Notes: generated from the sequence alone by a model not told the origin. A stretch of 64,000 bases of DNA from JADJSS01 sp046329815 (GCA_046329815.1 JAXLTY010000002.1:1178001-1242000), one strand, 5' to 3'; positions 43,075 to 52,764 are shown, counted from the first letter of the stretch. A program made the numbers and translations.

Positions 43075-45603
43075 ATGAAAAATCTAACAATAAAATTAAT
43101 ATGCTTAGTATTATTTTATAATATTTTAATTACTAAAGCACAAACACAAAACCCTCTTGATGACTGTATTTATACAGGCACACCACCATTAGTACTAGAA
43201 GGATACAATAGTGGAACAACTGCAGCTACCGGACAAATTGATTTTAACACGACTCCTTCAGCGCCTAATCTTTTCTATAGAAATAGAATAATAGTTGGAG
43301 ATCCAAATGGATCAACTAGTATTGGTTCTGAACCAACAAATCTTTCTGATTTATACAATAGCATACCATTTGGCACAAAATTATTACCTTATCAAAGGTC
43401 TATGTTCCAATCTTATGGTGGTGTGGTTCATGATATCTCTGATGGGCGAAATGCAATATCAAGTTTAATACGTTTAAATGGCTTAGGTGTTTCATTTGGT
43501 ACAATTTCTGAAGCCAGATACGATCAATTTCCTGATGGATCTGGCGGAACAATAAAAGCAGCATATAATTTTGGTGTTCATGGTCAACATTCATTTTCAG
43601 ACTATGCTGGTGGTACACTACCAGGTGGTGCTACTGATTATCAGACAGCAGGCGGTTATTTTATAAATTATCTTGCAGATAGTAAGGCTGTTTTTGGTCC
43701 TGTATTAAGGTTTCATGCTGGAGTTATTGGTGCGATACAAAATCAAGAAGGCAGTACAAGTTCTGCAGGCAATGCTGCTGTAATGGCAATTGACGATACA
43801 AAAGGAGAAGATCTAAATAATAATGGACTAAACTACGCCGGTTTATTTTCAGGCAGAGGATTATTTACCAGCCGAGTACGAATAGGATTGGTTGGTATCT
43901 CGCCCGCATCATCTGGTGTTACAACGGCTCTGCTGCATATTGATGGTACTGGTATTACGGACGATGTTACCGGAGTTGTTGGCAGAAATGTATTACGTGT
44001 TGTTGGATTAACTGACAATAAAGAAAAGAGAGTGTTAGTATTAGATGACGAAGATTATGTTCGAACCCAACCTTTTATATCATCCTGTACAGACAATTCA
44101 TATAATTTAAATCATATAAATGGTACAAAGGATGACTTGGAATGTGGCAGAATTTGGGACAATGGCACTAATTCAAGCTCCGGTCAGGTTGGTATCAACT
44201 TTCCTACATTTGCATCAATAAACGCAACAATTAATTATACCGGCACAGCTCAGGACAATACAGGTGTAGATATAGTAACAACCGGTAGATTCAGAGCAAT
44301 GAATATCACGCCACAATCGACTCCAACGCCTTCAATTGTTGGTATGGATGATAAGAATGAATTAATTAAAATACCTTTTATATCATCATGCACAGACAAT
44401 TCGTACAATCTAAACCATATAAATCTTGCAAAAGATGGCTTAGAATGTGGTAGAATTTGGGACAATGGTACTAATTCAACCTCTGGTCAGATCGGTATTA
44501 ACTTCCCTACATTTGCATCGATAAACGCAACAGTTAATTATAGTGGCGCAGATCAGGATAATACAGGTGTAGATATAGTAACAACCGGTAGATTCAGAGC
44601 AATGAATATCACGCCACAATCGACTCCAACGCTTTCAATTGTTGGTATGGATGACAAGAATGAATTAATTAAAATACCGTATCCATCTACAGGATCATCT
44701 TATATTACAGCTAATTGCACTACTAGAAATCGTGTACCTAAAATACTGGCGAACGGTTCGCCAAATATGACATGCAGTCAAATATTTGATAATGGCACAA
44801 GCGTTGGTATTGGTACAACAACTGGTTTTGGTTATTTTGCAACACCTTACAATGTCATTCATCCATGGCAACCATTGGTTCCGATAATAGGCAACCTAAA
44901 ATTAAAAGTTAATGGTGTTACAATGAGCACCGGATATTTACTTGCTTCTGATTTAAGGTATAAAAAAAATATCAAGCCAATTGTAAATGCATTAGACAGA
45001 ATAAAACTATTAAATGGAGTAACATATGAATGGAAAAAAGATGAATTTAAAGATAAAGATTTTGACGCATCAAGTCAGATAGGTTTTATTGCTCAAGAGG
45101 TAGAAAAAGTAATACCACAAGCAGTAATAAAAGATGATGAAGGTTATTACGCAATGAATTATACGATGTTAATTCCTGTTCTTACGGAAGCTATTAAAGA
45201 ACAACAATCTATAATAGATAAACAACAAAAAGCAATGGAAGATTTAAAAACTAAATTATCTGCTTTAGAAAATAATGTTGATAGATGTTGCTTAAAATCT
45301 ATTGGCAATGTTTCTATGGATCAAATACCATTGAATAAAGAAATTAAACTCTATCAAAATATTCCAAACCCCTTTACCGAAGTAACAGAAATTAAATTTT
45401 ATTTACCGGAAACAATTAAACAAGCAAGTCTAATTATTTATGACCTTCAAGGAAAGGAAATACTAAAAATGGATGTTACCGAACGTAATAATGCTTCAAT
45501 AAAAATTAATGGGAAAGAATTAGCAGCAGGAATGTATATTTATTCTTTAATTGCAGAGAATAAAGAAATAGACAGCAAACGAATGATCTTAACGAGTAAA
45601 TAG
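43075..45603 (+). CDS. Secreted protein with peptidase S74 chaperone domain and T9SS sorting domain
   Basis: An 842-residue exported protein. The signal peptide (NLTIKLICLVLFYNILITKA) is followed by a glycine- and asparagine-rich beta region with two copies of a 101-residue unit (about 333-534). Next comes a domain resembling the endosialidase chaperone/peptidase S74 domain (DLRYKKNIKPIVNALDRI, SSQIGFIAQEVEKVIP) at about 622-705, a short coiled coil (KEQQSIIDKQQKAMEDLK), and a T9SS C-terminal domain (LYQNIPNPFTEVTEIKFYLP ... AAGMYIYSL) from about 755. S74 domains trimerise fibres and then self-cleave. The result would be a trimeric surface fibre exported by type IX secretion. It is transcribed alone. 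Confidence 0.8.
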   Translation: MKNLTIKLICLVLFYNILITKAQTQNPLDDCIYTGTPPLVLEGYNSGTTAATGQIDFNTTPSAPNLFYRNRIIVGDPNGSTSIGSEPTNLSDLYNSIPFGTKLLPYQRSMFQSYGGVVHDISDGRNAISSLIRLNGLGVSFGTISEARYDQFPDGSGGTIKAAYNFGVHGQHSFSDYAGGTLPGGATDYQTAGGYFINYLADSKAVFGPVLRFHAGVIGAIQNQEGSTSSAGNAAVMAIDDTKGEDLNNNGLNYAGLFSGRGLFTSRVRIGLVGISPASSGVTTALLHIDGTGITDDVTGVVGRNVLRVVGLTDNKEKRVLVLDDEDYVRTQPFISSCTDNSYNLNHINGTKDDLECGRIWDNGTNSSSGQVGINFPTFASINATINYTGTAQDNTGVDIVTTGRFRAMNITPQSTPTPSIVGMDDKNELIKIPFISSCTDNSYNLNHINLAKDGLECGRIWDNGTNSTSGQIGINFPTFASINATVNYSGADQDNTGVDIVTTGRFRAMNITPQSTPTLSIVGMDDKNELIKIPYPSTGSSYITANCTTRNRVPKILANGSPNMTCSQIFDNGTSVGIGTTTGFGYFATPYNVIHPWQPLVPIIGNLKLKVNGVTMSTGYLLASDLRYKKNIKPIVNALDRIKLLNGVTYEWKKDEFKDKDFDASSQIGFIAQEVEKVIPQAVIKDDEGYYAMNYTMLIPVLTEAIKEQQSIIDKQQKAMEDLKTKLSALENNVDRCCLKSIGNVSMDQIPLNKEIKLYQNIPNPFTEVTEIKFYLPETIKQASLIIYDLQGKEILKMDVTERNNASIKINGKELAAGMYIYSLIAENKEIDSKRMILTSK
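44071..44676 (+). repeat. Two tandem 303-bp in-frame repeats
   Basis: The first copy runs from 44071 to 44373 and the second from 44374 to about 44676. The units share long identical nucleotide stretches (for example GTAGATATAGTAACAACCGG), so the duplication is recent or kept by gene conversion. Each encodes a 101-residue unit starting PFISSCTDNSYNLNHIN. A third, diverged unit may follow (NCTTRNRVPKILANG). Confidence 0.85.
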
Positions 45604-45615
45604 TTACTTATTTTA

Positions 45616-45652
45616 AATGCTGTAAGTGTTAATGATTAACACTTACAGCATT
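45616..45652. terminator. Long bidirectional hairpin between convergent genes
   Basis: The arms AATGCTGTAAGTGTTAAT and ATTAACACTTACAGCATT (18 bp, perfect) are separated by a single base. A T-rich tail follows on the plus strand (CTATTTTTATTTAT), and TAAAATAAGTAA follows on the minus strand. It starts 12 bp after the stop of the S74 gene and overlaps the last codons of the convergent SGNH gene. Confidence 0.75.
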
Positions 45653-46768
45653 GCTATTTTTATTTATAATTGGAAACATATAATCAGCAATACAATTTGC
45701 TACTTTTTCACAACCTTTATTGTTGTAATGTACTTCATCTTCAAAATATTTTATTTCAGTTATAGCTGTATCCAGGTCAATTAAATAACAACTATTTTCT
45801 TGAGCTATTTCTTTAATAGCTATATTAAATGATTTTAACATGCAGGTAAATTTTTCAAAATATATTTGTTGTCCGGAACCTAACTCATCAAAATTGATTT
45901 TGTTATTCTTTTCAAACCATGTATAATCCAAGGCATCAAAGTTATTTGCCTGTGTCATTAATATTGGAACTATATTATGAATTTTACAGGTAGCAACAAA
46001 CATTTGCAGATTCTGTTTAAATTCAGTTATTATTATAGCAGAGTCTATCTGATTTGAAATGAGTTTATTTCTTAGACCTTTGAACTGATCTTGAACCCTG
46101 ATGTTATCTTTGTTCAATAAAAAACGCAAATTTGGAAGCAATATATTGTTTTTAGGGTTTGGCAAAAAATCTTCCAAATAATATCCATAACTATTAATAT
46201 TTGCTCTAACATTATTCTCTGTCCAATATGAACCTAAATAACAAAGCGTTACCAAATCATTGATGTTATGCATTAAAAAAGCATAATCAGGATGTTGTGG
46301 TACAACTTTATTAATTAATATATTCAATGAATGCAGCGAATTACTTCCACCTGTTCCGCAGTTATATGAATTAATTTTTTTATTTATTTTTTTTTCTAAA
46401 ATTCTTGCTGTTAATTCCGGAAATCTTTTATTTTCATCATTATACAAGCATTCTGTAGTTGAACCACCCAAAAAAAATAATTTTATATCAGACGATGAAG
46501 AATTATTTTTACTAACTATAAATCCATTTTCATCTGTTCTTAAAACAGTATGTAATGTATCTGATTTTATAAATGGAAATGGTTCAGGTGGTAATGGTTC
46601 AATATCAATTATAGAATTAGGTTTATGTTCTCTAAGACAAATGTATCTTTCATTTTGTGCTACTTTTCGAAATTTTCTGAAAGTAATTATTTCTGCCATT
46701 TTCTCTACCGCTATAACTAAGAAGAGACACACCAATATATTAGTAAATATTACTGTATACTTTTTCAT
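45629..46768 (-). CDS. SGNH-like protein with N-terminal membrane anchor
   Basis: A 379-residue protein. The N-terminal anchor is VIFTNILVCLFLVIAVEKM. Block I is FFLGGSTTECLYN, an Asn block lies at NCGTGGSNSLHSL, and the C-terminal DEVHYNNKGCEKVA holds the Asp and His of the catalytic dyad. It belongs with the 41791 gene in a GGST-type SGNH subgroup. Its last seven codons form one arm of the hairpin at 45616-45652. It is transcribed alone toward the S74 gene. An acyl-ester activity on a surface polymer is inferred. Confidence 0.7.
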   Translation of the reverse strand: MKKYTVIFTNILVCLFLVIAVEKMAEIITFRKFRKVAQNERYICLREHKPNSIIDIEPLPPEPFPFIKSDTLHTVLRTDENGFIVSKNNSSSSDIKLFFLGGSTTECLYNDENKRFPELTARILEKKINKKINSYNCGTGGSNSLHSLNILINKVVPQHPDYAFLMHNINDLVTLCYLGSYWTENNVRANINSYGYYLEDFLPNPKNNILLPNLRFLLNKDNIRVQDQFKGLRNKLISNQIDSAIIITEFKQNLQMFVATCKIHNIVPILMTQANNFDALDYTWFEKNNKINFDELGSGQQIYFEKFTCMLKSFNIAIKEIAQENSCYLIDLDTAITEIKYFEDEVHYNNKGCEKVANCIADYMFPIINKNSNAVSVNH

Positions 46769-46854
46769 TTTATTTAATTTGCAAAATTAGTAATCTATAA
46801 TTTATTATTTAAAGTGCAGGATTATTTCAAAGATAGAAGATAATTAAAATTTAA

Positions 46855-46965
46855 ATAAAAGAGGTATTTCAAAAAGAAAAAAATCAAAAAATCATTGCTG
46901 ATTCTGTTTTTGCATTGTTTGAAAAGGAATTCAATATTAAAGCATATGAAGTGATTAAAATGTAA
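46855..46965 (+). pseudogene. C-terminal remnant of an SGNH gene
   Basis: The frame 46861-46965 reads EVFQKEKNQKIIADSVFALF then EKEFNIKAYEVIKM and stops. It aligns with the C-terminus of the 41791 protein (HVKKQYQKIIADSVYSLIEK then KMKISDFQ). The DNA also matches over ATTGCTGATTCTGTTT. An in-frame stop just upstream and the lack of the rest of the gene show it is a leftover, possibly from recombination between paralogues. Confidence 0.65.
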
Positions 46966-47018
46966 AAAACGTATTGTAACTTAGAGTTACGCATGTATTA
47001 ACATTTTAATGTATATTT

Positions 47019-48581
47019 ATGCAAAATAAAGCAAAAGTTTTATTAATAAATGCACCGGTAGTTTCCGTGATGGAACCATGGTTTGATGCACCAAAATTTG
47101 TACGAACTTCATTAGCCATTTTAGCCGCTTATTTAAGAAAATACAGTGATGTAGAAATTGTATGTTTAGACGCAAAATTTGAGAAACTGACTTTTAACGA
47201 AACCGTAGAACGCGTCAAAAATATTGCTCCTGATATTATTGGATTTACAGCATTTACCAATGAAATAAAACCGAGTGCCTACTTAGCCGGTTTGATAAAA
47301 AAACAATTACCTAATGTTATTACTATTATTGGCGGCGCGCATATTACAGCAATACCGGTTTCTACCATGAAAGAATTTCCAACGTTCGATTTTGGTGTTT
47401 TTGGTGAAGGCGAAATTACTCTAAAAGAATTGATTGACGCCATCATACAAAATGAACATAATTTTGACACCATTAATGGTGTGGTGTTTCGTAAAGACAA
47501 TTTAATTATAAAAAATAAAGAACGCGAACGGATTATTGAACAAGACGAATTACCAATGCCTGCCTGGGATTTGCTGCCACCTGCAGAAGAATATTACATT
47601 CAAACTGTTAGAGGTTGTCCTTTTGCATGCGTATTTTGTTTAAATCATAATGGAAAAGTGGCGCGCAAACGTGGTGTGGAAATTACGGTGGAAGAAATGG
47701 AATGGCTAATCAATTATGCAAAGCCAAAACGCATTTCATTTGGCGATGAATTGTTCAGCATTGATATGAGAAGAACGGAAGAATTACTGGATCTGATGAT
47801 TGAAAGAAAAATTGGCGAGCGCGTAAAATGGGACATTCAGACGCACGTTGCTTATGTGAACGATAATTTATTAAAAAAAATGAAAGCAGCGCATATCGAT
47901 AAATGTGAAATGGGTGTGGAAGCCGGCGATGAAATTGCTTTGAAAAAAATGGGAAAAGGCACTAATATTCAAATGATAAAAAAAGCATTTGATGGTGCGA
48001 AAAAATATGGCATAAAAACCGGTTCATTCTTATTGCTAGGTCAACCTAATGAAACGCATAAATCTATCCTGAATACTATTTTAATTGGTATAAAAATAAA
48101 TCCTACAGAACCGATTATCGGCACTATGGTTCCGTATCCAGGAACTGAAGTCGCCAAATTAGCTGCACAAGGCGAAGCCGGTTATCAATTAATTACCACA
48201 GATTGGGACGAATACCGAAAACAATTGAACGGTTCATTGGAATTAAAAAATATTTCGAGAAGAGCATTAGAATTTTACCAGGTTTTAGGATATGTAATTA
48301 TTTTTTTAGCAAATTTTAGATTTATAGATTTTGCAAAATTTGTGTATGAATATTTTGGCGGTGCGATCTTATTGCTCAAAAAAATGCTGGTTGGAAATAA
48401 AAATACAAGTCAAAAAATTAATTATCCAAGTGATTATGATGAGATAATAAACAGTCCGGGAAAGATCAGTTTGGAAGAAATTATTGATTCCAGAACATAC
48501 TGGAAAAATGTGCAGCAAGAAGAACTGAAAAGAACGAAAAAGATAAAACCAAATTTAATTGATGAACAAATGCCCGTTTGA
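47019..48581 (+). CDS. B12-binding-domain radical SAM protein (1)
   Basis: A 520-residue protein. The N-terminal cobalamin-binding-type Rossmann domain (residues 1-150, with TIIGGAHITAIP and FGVFGEGEITLKEL) lacks the DxHxxG motif (it has DAKFEK), as is common in this class. The radical SAM motif is C200-PFA-C204-VF-C207. A hydrophobic C-terminal stretch (ALEFYQVLGYVIIFLANF) may contact the membrane. The class covers BchE/HpnP-like methylases and cyclases that act on inert carbon atoms, often lipids. It is convergent with a second enzyme of the class, with stops 1 bp apart. Confidence 0.8.
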   Translation: MQNKAKVLLINAPVVSVMEPWFDAPKFVRTSLAILAAYLRKYSDVEIVCLDAKFEKLTFNETVERVKNIAPDIIGFTAFTNEIKPSAYLAGLIKKQLPNVITIIGGAHITAIPVSTMKEFPTFDFGVFGEGEITLKELIDAIIQNEHNFDTINGVVFRKDNLIIKNKERERIIEQDELPMPAWDLLPPAEEYYIQTVRGCPFACVFCLNHNGKVARKRGVEITVEEMEWLINYAKPKRISFGDELFSIDMRRTEELLDLMIERKIGERVKWDIQTHVAYVNDNLLKKMKAAHIDKCEMGVEAGDEIALKKMGKGTNIQMIKKAFDGAKKYGIKTGSFLLLGQPNETHKSILNTILIGIKINPTEPIIGTMVPYPGTEVAKLAAQGEAGYQLITTDWDEYRKQLNGSLELKNISRRALEFYQVLGYVIIFLANFRFIDFAKFVYEYFGGAILLLKKMLVGNKNTSQKINYPSDYDEIINSPGKISLEEIIDSRTYWKNVQQEELKRTKKIKPNLIDEQMPV

Positions 48582-50063
48582 TCACATATTGATATTCAAC
48601 AAACGCAACGCGCCTTTTACTTTTGATTTTAACTCGTAAGCCGTAGTTGTTTTTTTCAAGCTGTTCCAAATATATTTCGGTCGGAAATAAAAGCGTTTAT
48701 AAGATTCGCGCTGCAAGTCGATCAGTTCTTTTTCCGTCATAAATTCTGTCCAGTGTTCTACTTTAAAATCAGAATTCAACGGATCCAACGAAAACTTTTC
48801 CCATTTTCCGGGTTCTGCCAAACCAATTTTCATGGCATCTTTATGCACTTGCGTATGCGGATACAAACTCAAAATATTGAACTGCGCATAATCAGGATTT
48901 AGCTTAATTAAAAAATCGACATTATCGCGTACATCTTGTTTTGATTTTTCGTGCGGCAAACCAATCATGTAATTAGCAATTGTTTTTATATTGAGCTCTT
49001 TACACCATTCAAAAACGCGTTGTACTTGTGCAATGTTCGTTCCTTTTTTCAATGTCTTCATACCAATATCAGAACCGGTTTCCACACCAAAAGAAATCAT
49101 ACGCAAACCTGTTTTTTTTGCATATACTAATGATTCTTTGGTAACACCATTTACACGACCACGAAAATCCCAAACAATATTGATATTTCTGCGTTCTAAT
49201 GCAGCACAAAAATCAATTATTTTTTGCGGTGTTATATTGAATAAGTCATCGTAAAAATGAAATTCTTTATAACCTAAATCAATACATTCCTGAATTTCAT
49301 CCATTACTAAATCCAAATTCCGTTGCCGGTAGGTTTTGTAAGGCACATCACAAAACGTACATTTATACGGACAGCCGCGTGTTGTGATCATGGTTGCCAG
49401 TTTTCCGGTCAAACCAACAATGCTGCTGTAATTGATATGTTTGATATAACTTCTGTCAGGTGCCGGAATATCGTCCACATTTTCCACATACGCAGGCGGT
49501 ACATTCATGTGTGCTAAAAAACGTCTGTCACGAAATTCATGTTCAGCAAAACGCATAATAGATGCTTTTGTATAAACGCCTAAAATGTTTGTAAAATCGA
49601 ATTGATTCGCGATACAGTTAATTAATTCTGCAAAAGCATATTCACCTTCGCCGACTACAATAGAATCGAACTGATCCAACTGAGCTGCTTCATACGCAAA
49701 CGCAGTCGGATGATGGCCACCTAAACACAGGTGTACATTTGGCATTACTTTTCTTACTACATCAGCAGACAAAACAACATCAATCATAGAAATGGTGAAG
49801 CTGGTAATACCAACAATATCTGGTTGCATTGCAGTAATTCTTTCTTCTAATTGCTTGTAAGAAATTTCTTCACCAACACAATCCAGGAAGAAATAATCAT
49901 GTTCAGGATATTTTTTTTTCGCATACGACAATACATACAAAGCACCTAACGGCGGAAAATAACCGTAATCATCGGCTTCGACATAACCTTCGCCTTTTTC
50001 ATCGGCAAATTCAGGTACTGTATTTTCGTTTGGCGGATTTAGTAAAAGTATCTTCATGCTCAA
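48582..50063 (-). CDS. B12-binding-domain radical SAM protein (2)
   Basis: A 493-residue protein of the same class. The N-terminal domain has PPLGALYVLSYAKKKYP and LCLGGHHPTAF with VVGEGEYAFAEL. The cluster motif is C231-PYK-C235-TF-C238. The barrel continues with FHFYDDLFN and ISFGVETGSDIGMKTLKKGT. There is no C-terminal membrane segment. It differs from the neighbour enough to suggest a different substrate. It is divergent from the membrane-protein operon at 50190 with a 126-bp gap. Confidence 0.8.
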   Translation of the reverse strand: MSMKILLLNPPNENTVPEFADEKGEGYVEADDYGYFPPLGALYVLSYAKKKYPEHDYFFLDCVGEEISYKQLEERITAMQPDIVGITSFTISMIDVVLSADVVRKVMPNVHLCLGGHHPTAFAYEAAQLDQFDSIVVGEGEYAFAELINCIANQFDFTNILGVYTKASIMRFAEHEFRDRRFLAHMNVPPAYVENVDDIPAPDRSYIKHINYSSIVGLTGKLATMITTRGCPYKCTFCDVPYKTYRQRNLDLVMDEIQECIDLGYKEFHFYDDLFNITPQKIIDFCAALERRNINIVWDFRGRVNGVTKESLVYAKKTGLRMISFGVETGSDIGMKTLKKGTNIAQVQRVFEWCKELNIKTIANYMIGLPHEKSKQDVRDNVDFLIKLNPDYAQFNILSLYPHTQVHKDAMKIGLAEPGKWEKFSLDPLNSDFKVEHWTEFMTEKELIDLQRESYKRFYFRPKYIWNSLKKTTTAYELKSKVKGALRLLNINM

Positions 50064-50189
50064 AATTAATCCTATTCAAATATACATTATAATTCAGTGA
50101 TACGGTTGTTTTAAGCGAATTAAACACTTTGCCGTTATTCAAAAACTAAGATATTTATTGTAAATTTATCCAAATTCGACCAGATAAAT

Positions 50190-51518
50190 ATGGATAAAAA
50201 CAGCACTATTTCTGATTTTGAATCAAAAAGCTATTTGTTGCTGTTTTTTAGTATTTGTGTTTTCCCATTCGCCTATCTTGCACAATATAATTTGCCGCTT
50301 TCTGATGAATTTACAGCAATGTATCTAAGACCCAAAATAGGTTTTATTGCGTATCAGAAATATCTGCTGCATGCGTGGTCAGGAAGATACTTTGGTAATT
50401 TTTTAGAATTCATCTATCCGTTAAAAATCCAACCTGTTTTTTATATTTTATCTGTATTTATTACGCTTTTTTTACTTTTTTTTTGCATTCGTCTTTTAGC
50501 ACGAAAAATAATTTCAGATAGAGAAAATTCAACATTAACAGTATTCCTCTTTGTGATAATTTTAAATTTTAGTCCGTCTATTGGAGATTTGATTTATTAT
50601 GTTCCTGCTATTATTATTTACACTGTTTCTTTACTTTTGTTTTTAGTTTACATTTGGCTTTTTTTAGCTGAAATAAAGCCAGTTTACAAATTTTCAGTTT
50701 TCATTTTATTGAATATCTTATTACTTGGAACTTCCGAATTATTTATACCAATCATTGCGTTTACATCTGTTTTATTTTTGTTTAAATCCATTCAACAAAA
50801 ATCAGGAATCGGCATTAGCAGTTTAAATCTAATGATTGTATTGTCTGTTATTATTTTTTTAATTCATTCTTCAGGCAATAATAACCGATTTGATGAACAA
50901 GGAAATAAGTTTGACTGGGTTTTTGGCATTAATAATTGCATACTGGAGTTTTTATATTGGACAAAGAAATTCATTTTTGCGTTGCCTGTTTTGGCTTTAA
51001 TGCTTTTGTTTCTAAAATCAAGAATTTTGCCTGACAGTTTTAATTCCAAACTAAGTTTTAATGTCTTGTTATACTTTTTATTTATTTATTTACTGGCCTT
51101 TGCACCACTGTTTTTAATAAAACTAAGCATGTACAAAAGATTAGGCAACATCTTTTTATTTCTTTTTTTAATACTTTCAGTTGCAACATTATTAAAGTAC
51201 CTGCCAAAGCTTAAAATAAATGCTATTTACCAAAGATTATTATTATTTTTGATTACAATAATTATATTGTTTTCAGGCAATATAAAAGCTGCTTACGAAG
51301 ATATTTATTTTGGTTACACAAAAAATTATTCGGCTGCATTGATTGAAAGATATGACATCCTGGAAAAAAATAAAAATAAAGAACATCTTGAATTGTCAAA
51401 AATACCAATTACACGATATATCAATAATATACAAGACGTAAACGATAAACCGAGCAACGATTTAATATACGATATGTACAAAAGATACTATAATATTGAC
51501 AGCATAAGCATCCGATAA
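50190..51518 (+). CDS. Polytopic membrane protein (DUF6056-like)
   Basis: A 442-residue protein with about ten to eleven hydrophobic segments. The first outer loop has LPLSDEFTAMYLRPKIG and the next LLHAWSGRYFGNFLEF, a layout I associate with the DUF6056 group and GT-C-like membrane glycosyltransferases. SDE in loop 1 could be a catalytic carboxylate pair (inference). The stop is 1 bp from the next start, making it first in a six-gene operon. A -7-like TAAATTTA lies at 50161-50168. Confidence 0.6.
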   Translation: MDKNSTISDFESKSYLLLFFSICVFPFAYLAQYNLPLSDEFTAMYLRPKIGFIAYQKYLLHAWSGRYFGNFLEFIYPLKIQPVFYILSVFITLFLLFFCIRLLARKIISDRENSTLTVFLFVIILNFSPSIGDLIYYVPAIIIYTVSLLLFLVYIWLFLAEIKPVYKFSVFILLNILLLGTSELFIPIIAFTSVLFLFKSIQQKSGIGISSLNLMIVLSVIIFLIHSSGNNNRFDEQGNKFDWVFGINNCILEFLYWTKKFIFALPVLALMLLFLKSRILPDSFNSKLSFNVLLYFLFIYLLAFAPLFLIKLSMYKRLGNIFLFLFLILSVATLLKYLPKLKINAIYQRLLLFLITIIILFSGNIKAAYEDIYFGYTKNYSAALIERYDILEKNKNKEHLELSKIPITRYINNIQDVNDKPSNDLIYDMYKRYYNIDSISIR

Positions 51519-51519
51519 T

Positions 51520-51927
51520 ATGAACAAAGATTTACCTCAACTTATTACCTACAACTCTATACAACCTTTTGAAGGAAAATCGATTACTGTCAATGAAAAA
51601 GAAGCATTGAATATCTTTCCTGTCAAACGTATTTATTGGATAAAATATTTTGCAGATGAGATTACATACAGTGAACATGCACATAAATCATTACGGCAAA
51701 TCATTATAGCTATTGAAGGAAAAGTCGATATTCAGTTAAAAAGCATCGATGAGGCAACGTATCATTTTACGCTGGATGACAGTTCGAAAGGTTTATATAT
51801 TCCACCTATGTTCTGGAAAAAAATTGAATATATAAAGCCATGCAACCTGATGTGCTTAGCATCTAAAGAATTTGATGAATATGATTACATTCGTAACTAC
51901 GAAGACTTTAAAAATTTTCAAAAGTAA
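51520..51927 (+). CDS. FdtA/QdtA-like cupin (sugar ketoisomerase family)
   Basis: A 135-residue single cupin domain. HAHKSLRQIIIAIEGKVDIQL and GLYIPPMFWKKIEYIKPCNL are the conserved blocks of the WxcM/FdtA/QdtA group, whose members isomerise dTDP-4-keto-6-deoxyglucose to the 3-keto form. No dTDP-sugar synthesis genes (rmlA/rmlB) lie in the window, so the substrate must come from elsewhere or differ. It is second in the operon, with the next gene 5 bp away. Confidence 0.75.
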   Translation: MNKDLPQLITYNSIQPFEGKSITVNEKEALNIFPVKRIYWIKYFADEITYSEHAHKSLRQIIIAIEGKVDIQLKSIDEATYHFTLDDSSKGLYIPPMFWKKIEYIKPCNLMCLASKEFDEYDYIRNYEDFKNFQK

Positions 51928-51932
51928 GCAGC

Positions 51933-52757
51933 ATGCGCTTAGCATTAGGACAACTATTGGTAGAAGGTGGTGAACCTGAACGTAACTTCGAGCGCGCTGA
52001 AAAAATGATTCAGCAAGCTGCTGAACAAAAAGCAGATTTTATATTATTGCCTGAAACGATTGATTTTGCATGGACACATCCGTCTTCAGTAAATGAAGCA
52101 CAAACCATTCCCGGAAATTTCAGCGATTTATTTTGTGATTTGGCAAAAAAATATGCTATTCATATTGGTGTTGGCCTGACAGAAAAAGTACAAACTCATC
52201 ATTTTAATTCAGCTATTTTAATTAATGAAAAAGGTGAAATATATGGCAAGCATCACAAAATAAATTTATTAGAAGTTGAGTTTCCTTTTTACAAAATTGG
52301 TCAGAAGTTGGAAGTATTTGACACACCTTTTGGCAAGATCGGTTTAAATATTTGTGCTGATAACTATTATGATGCATTACATATCGGACACACATTAGCG
52401 CGAATGGGCGCACAAATTATTTTATCACCATCATCGTGGACGGTTGATTATCACATTACAGAAAACGATGACCCTTATTACGACAAATGGTTCAAGCCGT
52501 TTCATACTTTGGCATCATATTATGATATTATCGTAGCGAGTACAACTAGCGTTGGTTATATTGTTGGCGGTCCTTATGAAGGCAAAAAAATGATCGGCTG
52601 TTCTTTGGTTGTTGGAAAAGATGGTGTCATTGCACAAGGTAAAAAAAATGAATTTGCAGGTGATTTAATTATTGTTGATATTGATATACCTGTCAGAAAT
52701 GAAAAAGGCACGCAAATAGGAAAAATGTTATCACAAAAAGGTTATAAATTTGACTGA
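51933..52757 (+). CDS. Carbon-nitrogen hydrolase (nitrilase superfamily)
   Basis: A 274-residue amidase with the full Glu-Lys-Cys triad: E41 in FILLPETIDF, K109 in GKHHKINLLEVE and C141 in GLNICADNYY. The family cleaves amides; a related domain is the glutaminase of NAD synthetase and feeds ammonia to a PP-loop ATPase. Here the gene overlaps or abuts a PP-loop sugar amidotransferase, so it may be its ammonia source (inference). It is third in the operon. Confidence 0.8.
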   Translation: MRLALGQLLVEGGEPERNFERAEKMIQQAAEQKADFILLPETIDFAWTHPSSVNEAQTIPGNFSDLFCDLAKKYAIHIGVGLTEKVQTHHFNSAILINEKGEIYGKHHKINLLEVEFPFYKIGQKLEVFDTPFGKIGLNICADNYYDALHIGHTLARMGAQIILSPSSWTVDYHITENDDPYYDKWFKPFHTLASYYDIIVASTTSVGYIVGGPYEGKKMIGCSLVVGKDGVIAQGKKNEFAGDLIIVDIDIPVRNEKGTQIGKMLSQKGYKFD

Positions 52758-52764
52758 ATTTTAC

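Noticed and set aside
46976..46990. GTAACT-TAG-AGTTAC palindrome before the radical SAM gene as a terminator or operator
   Set aside because: The 6-bp arms are too short and AT-rich to claim function without more copies.
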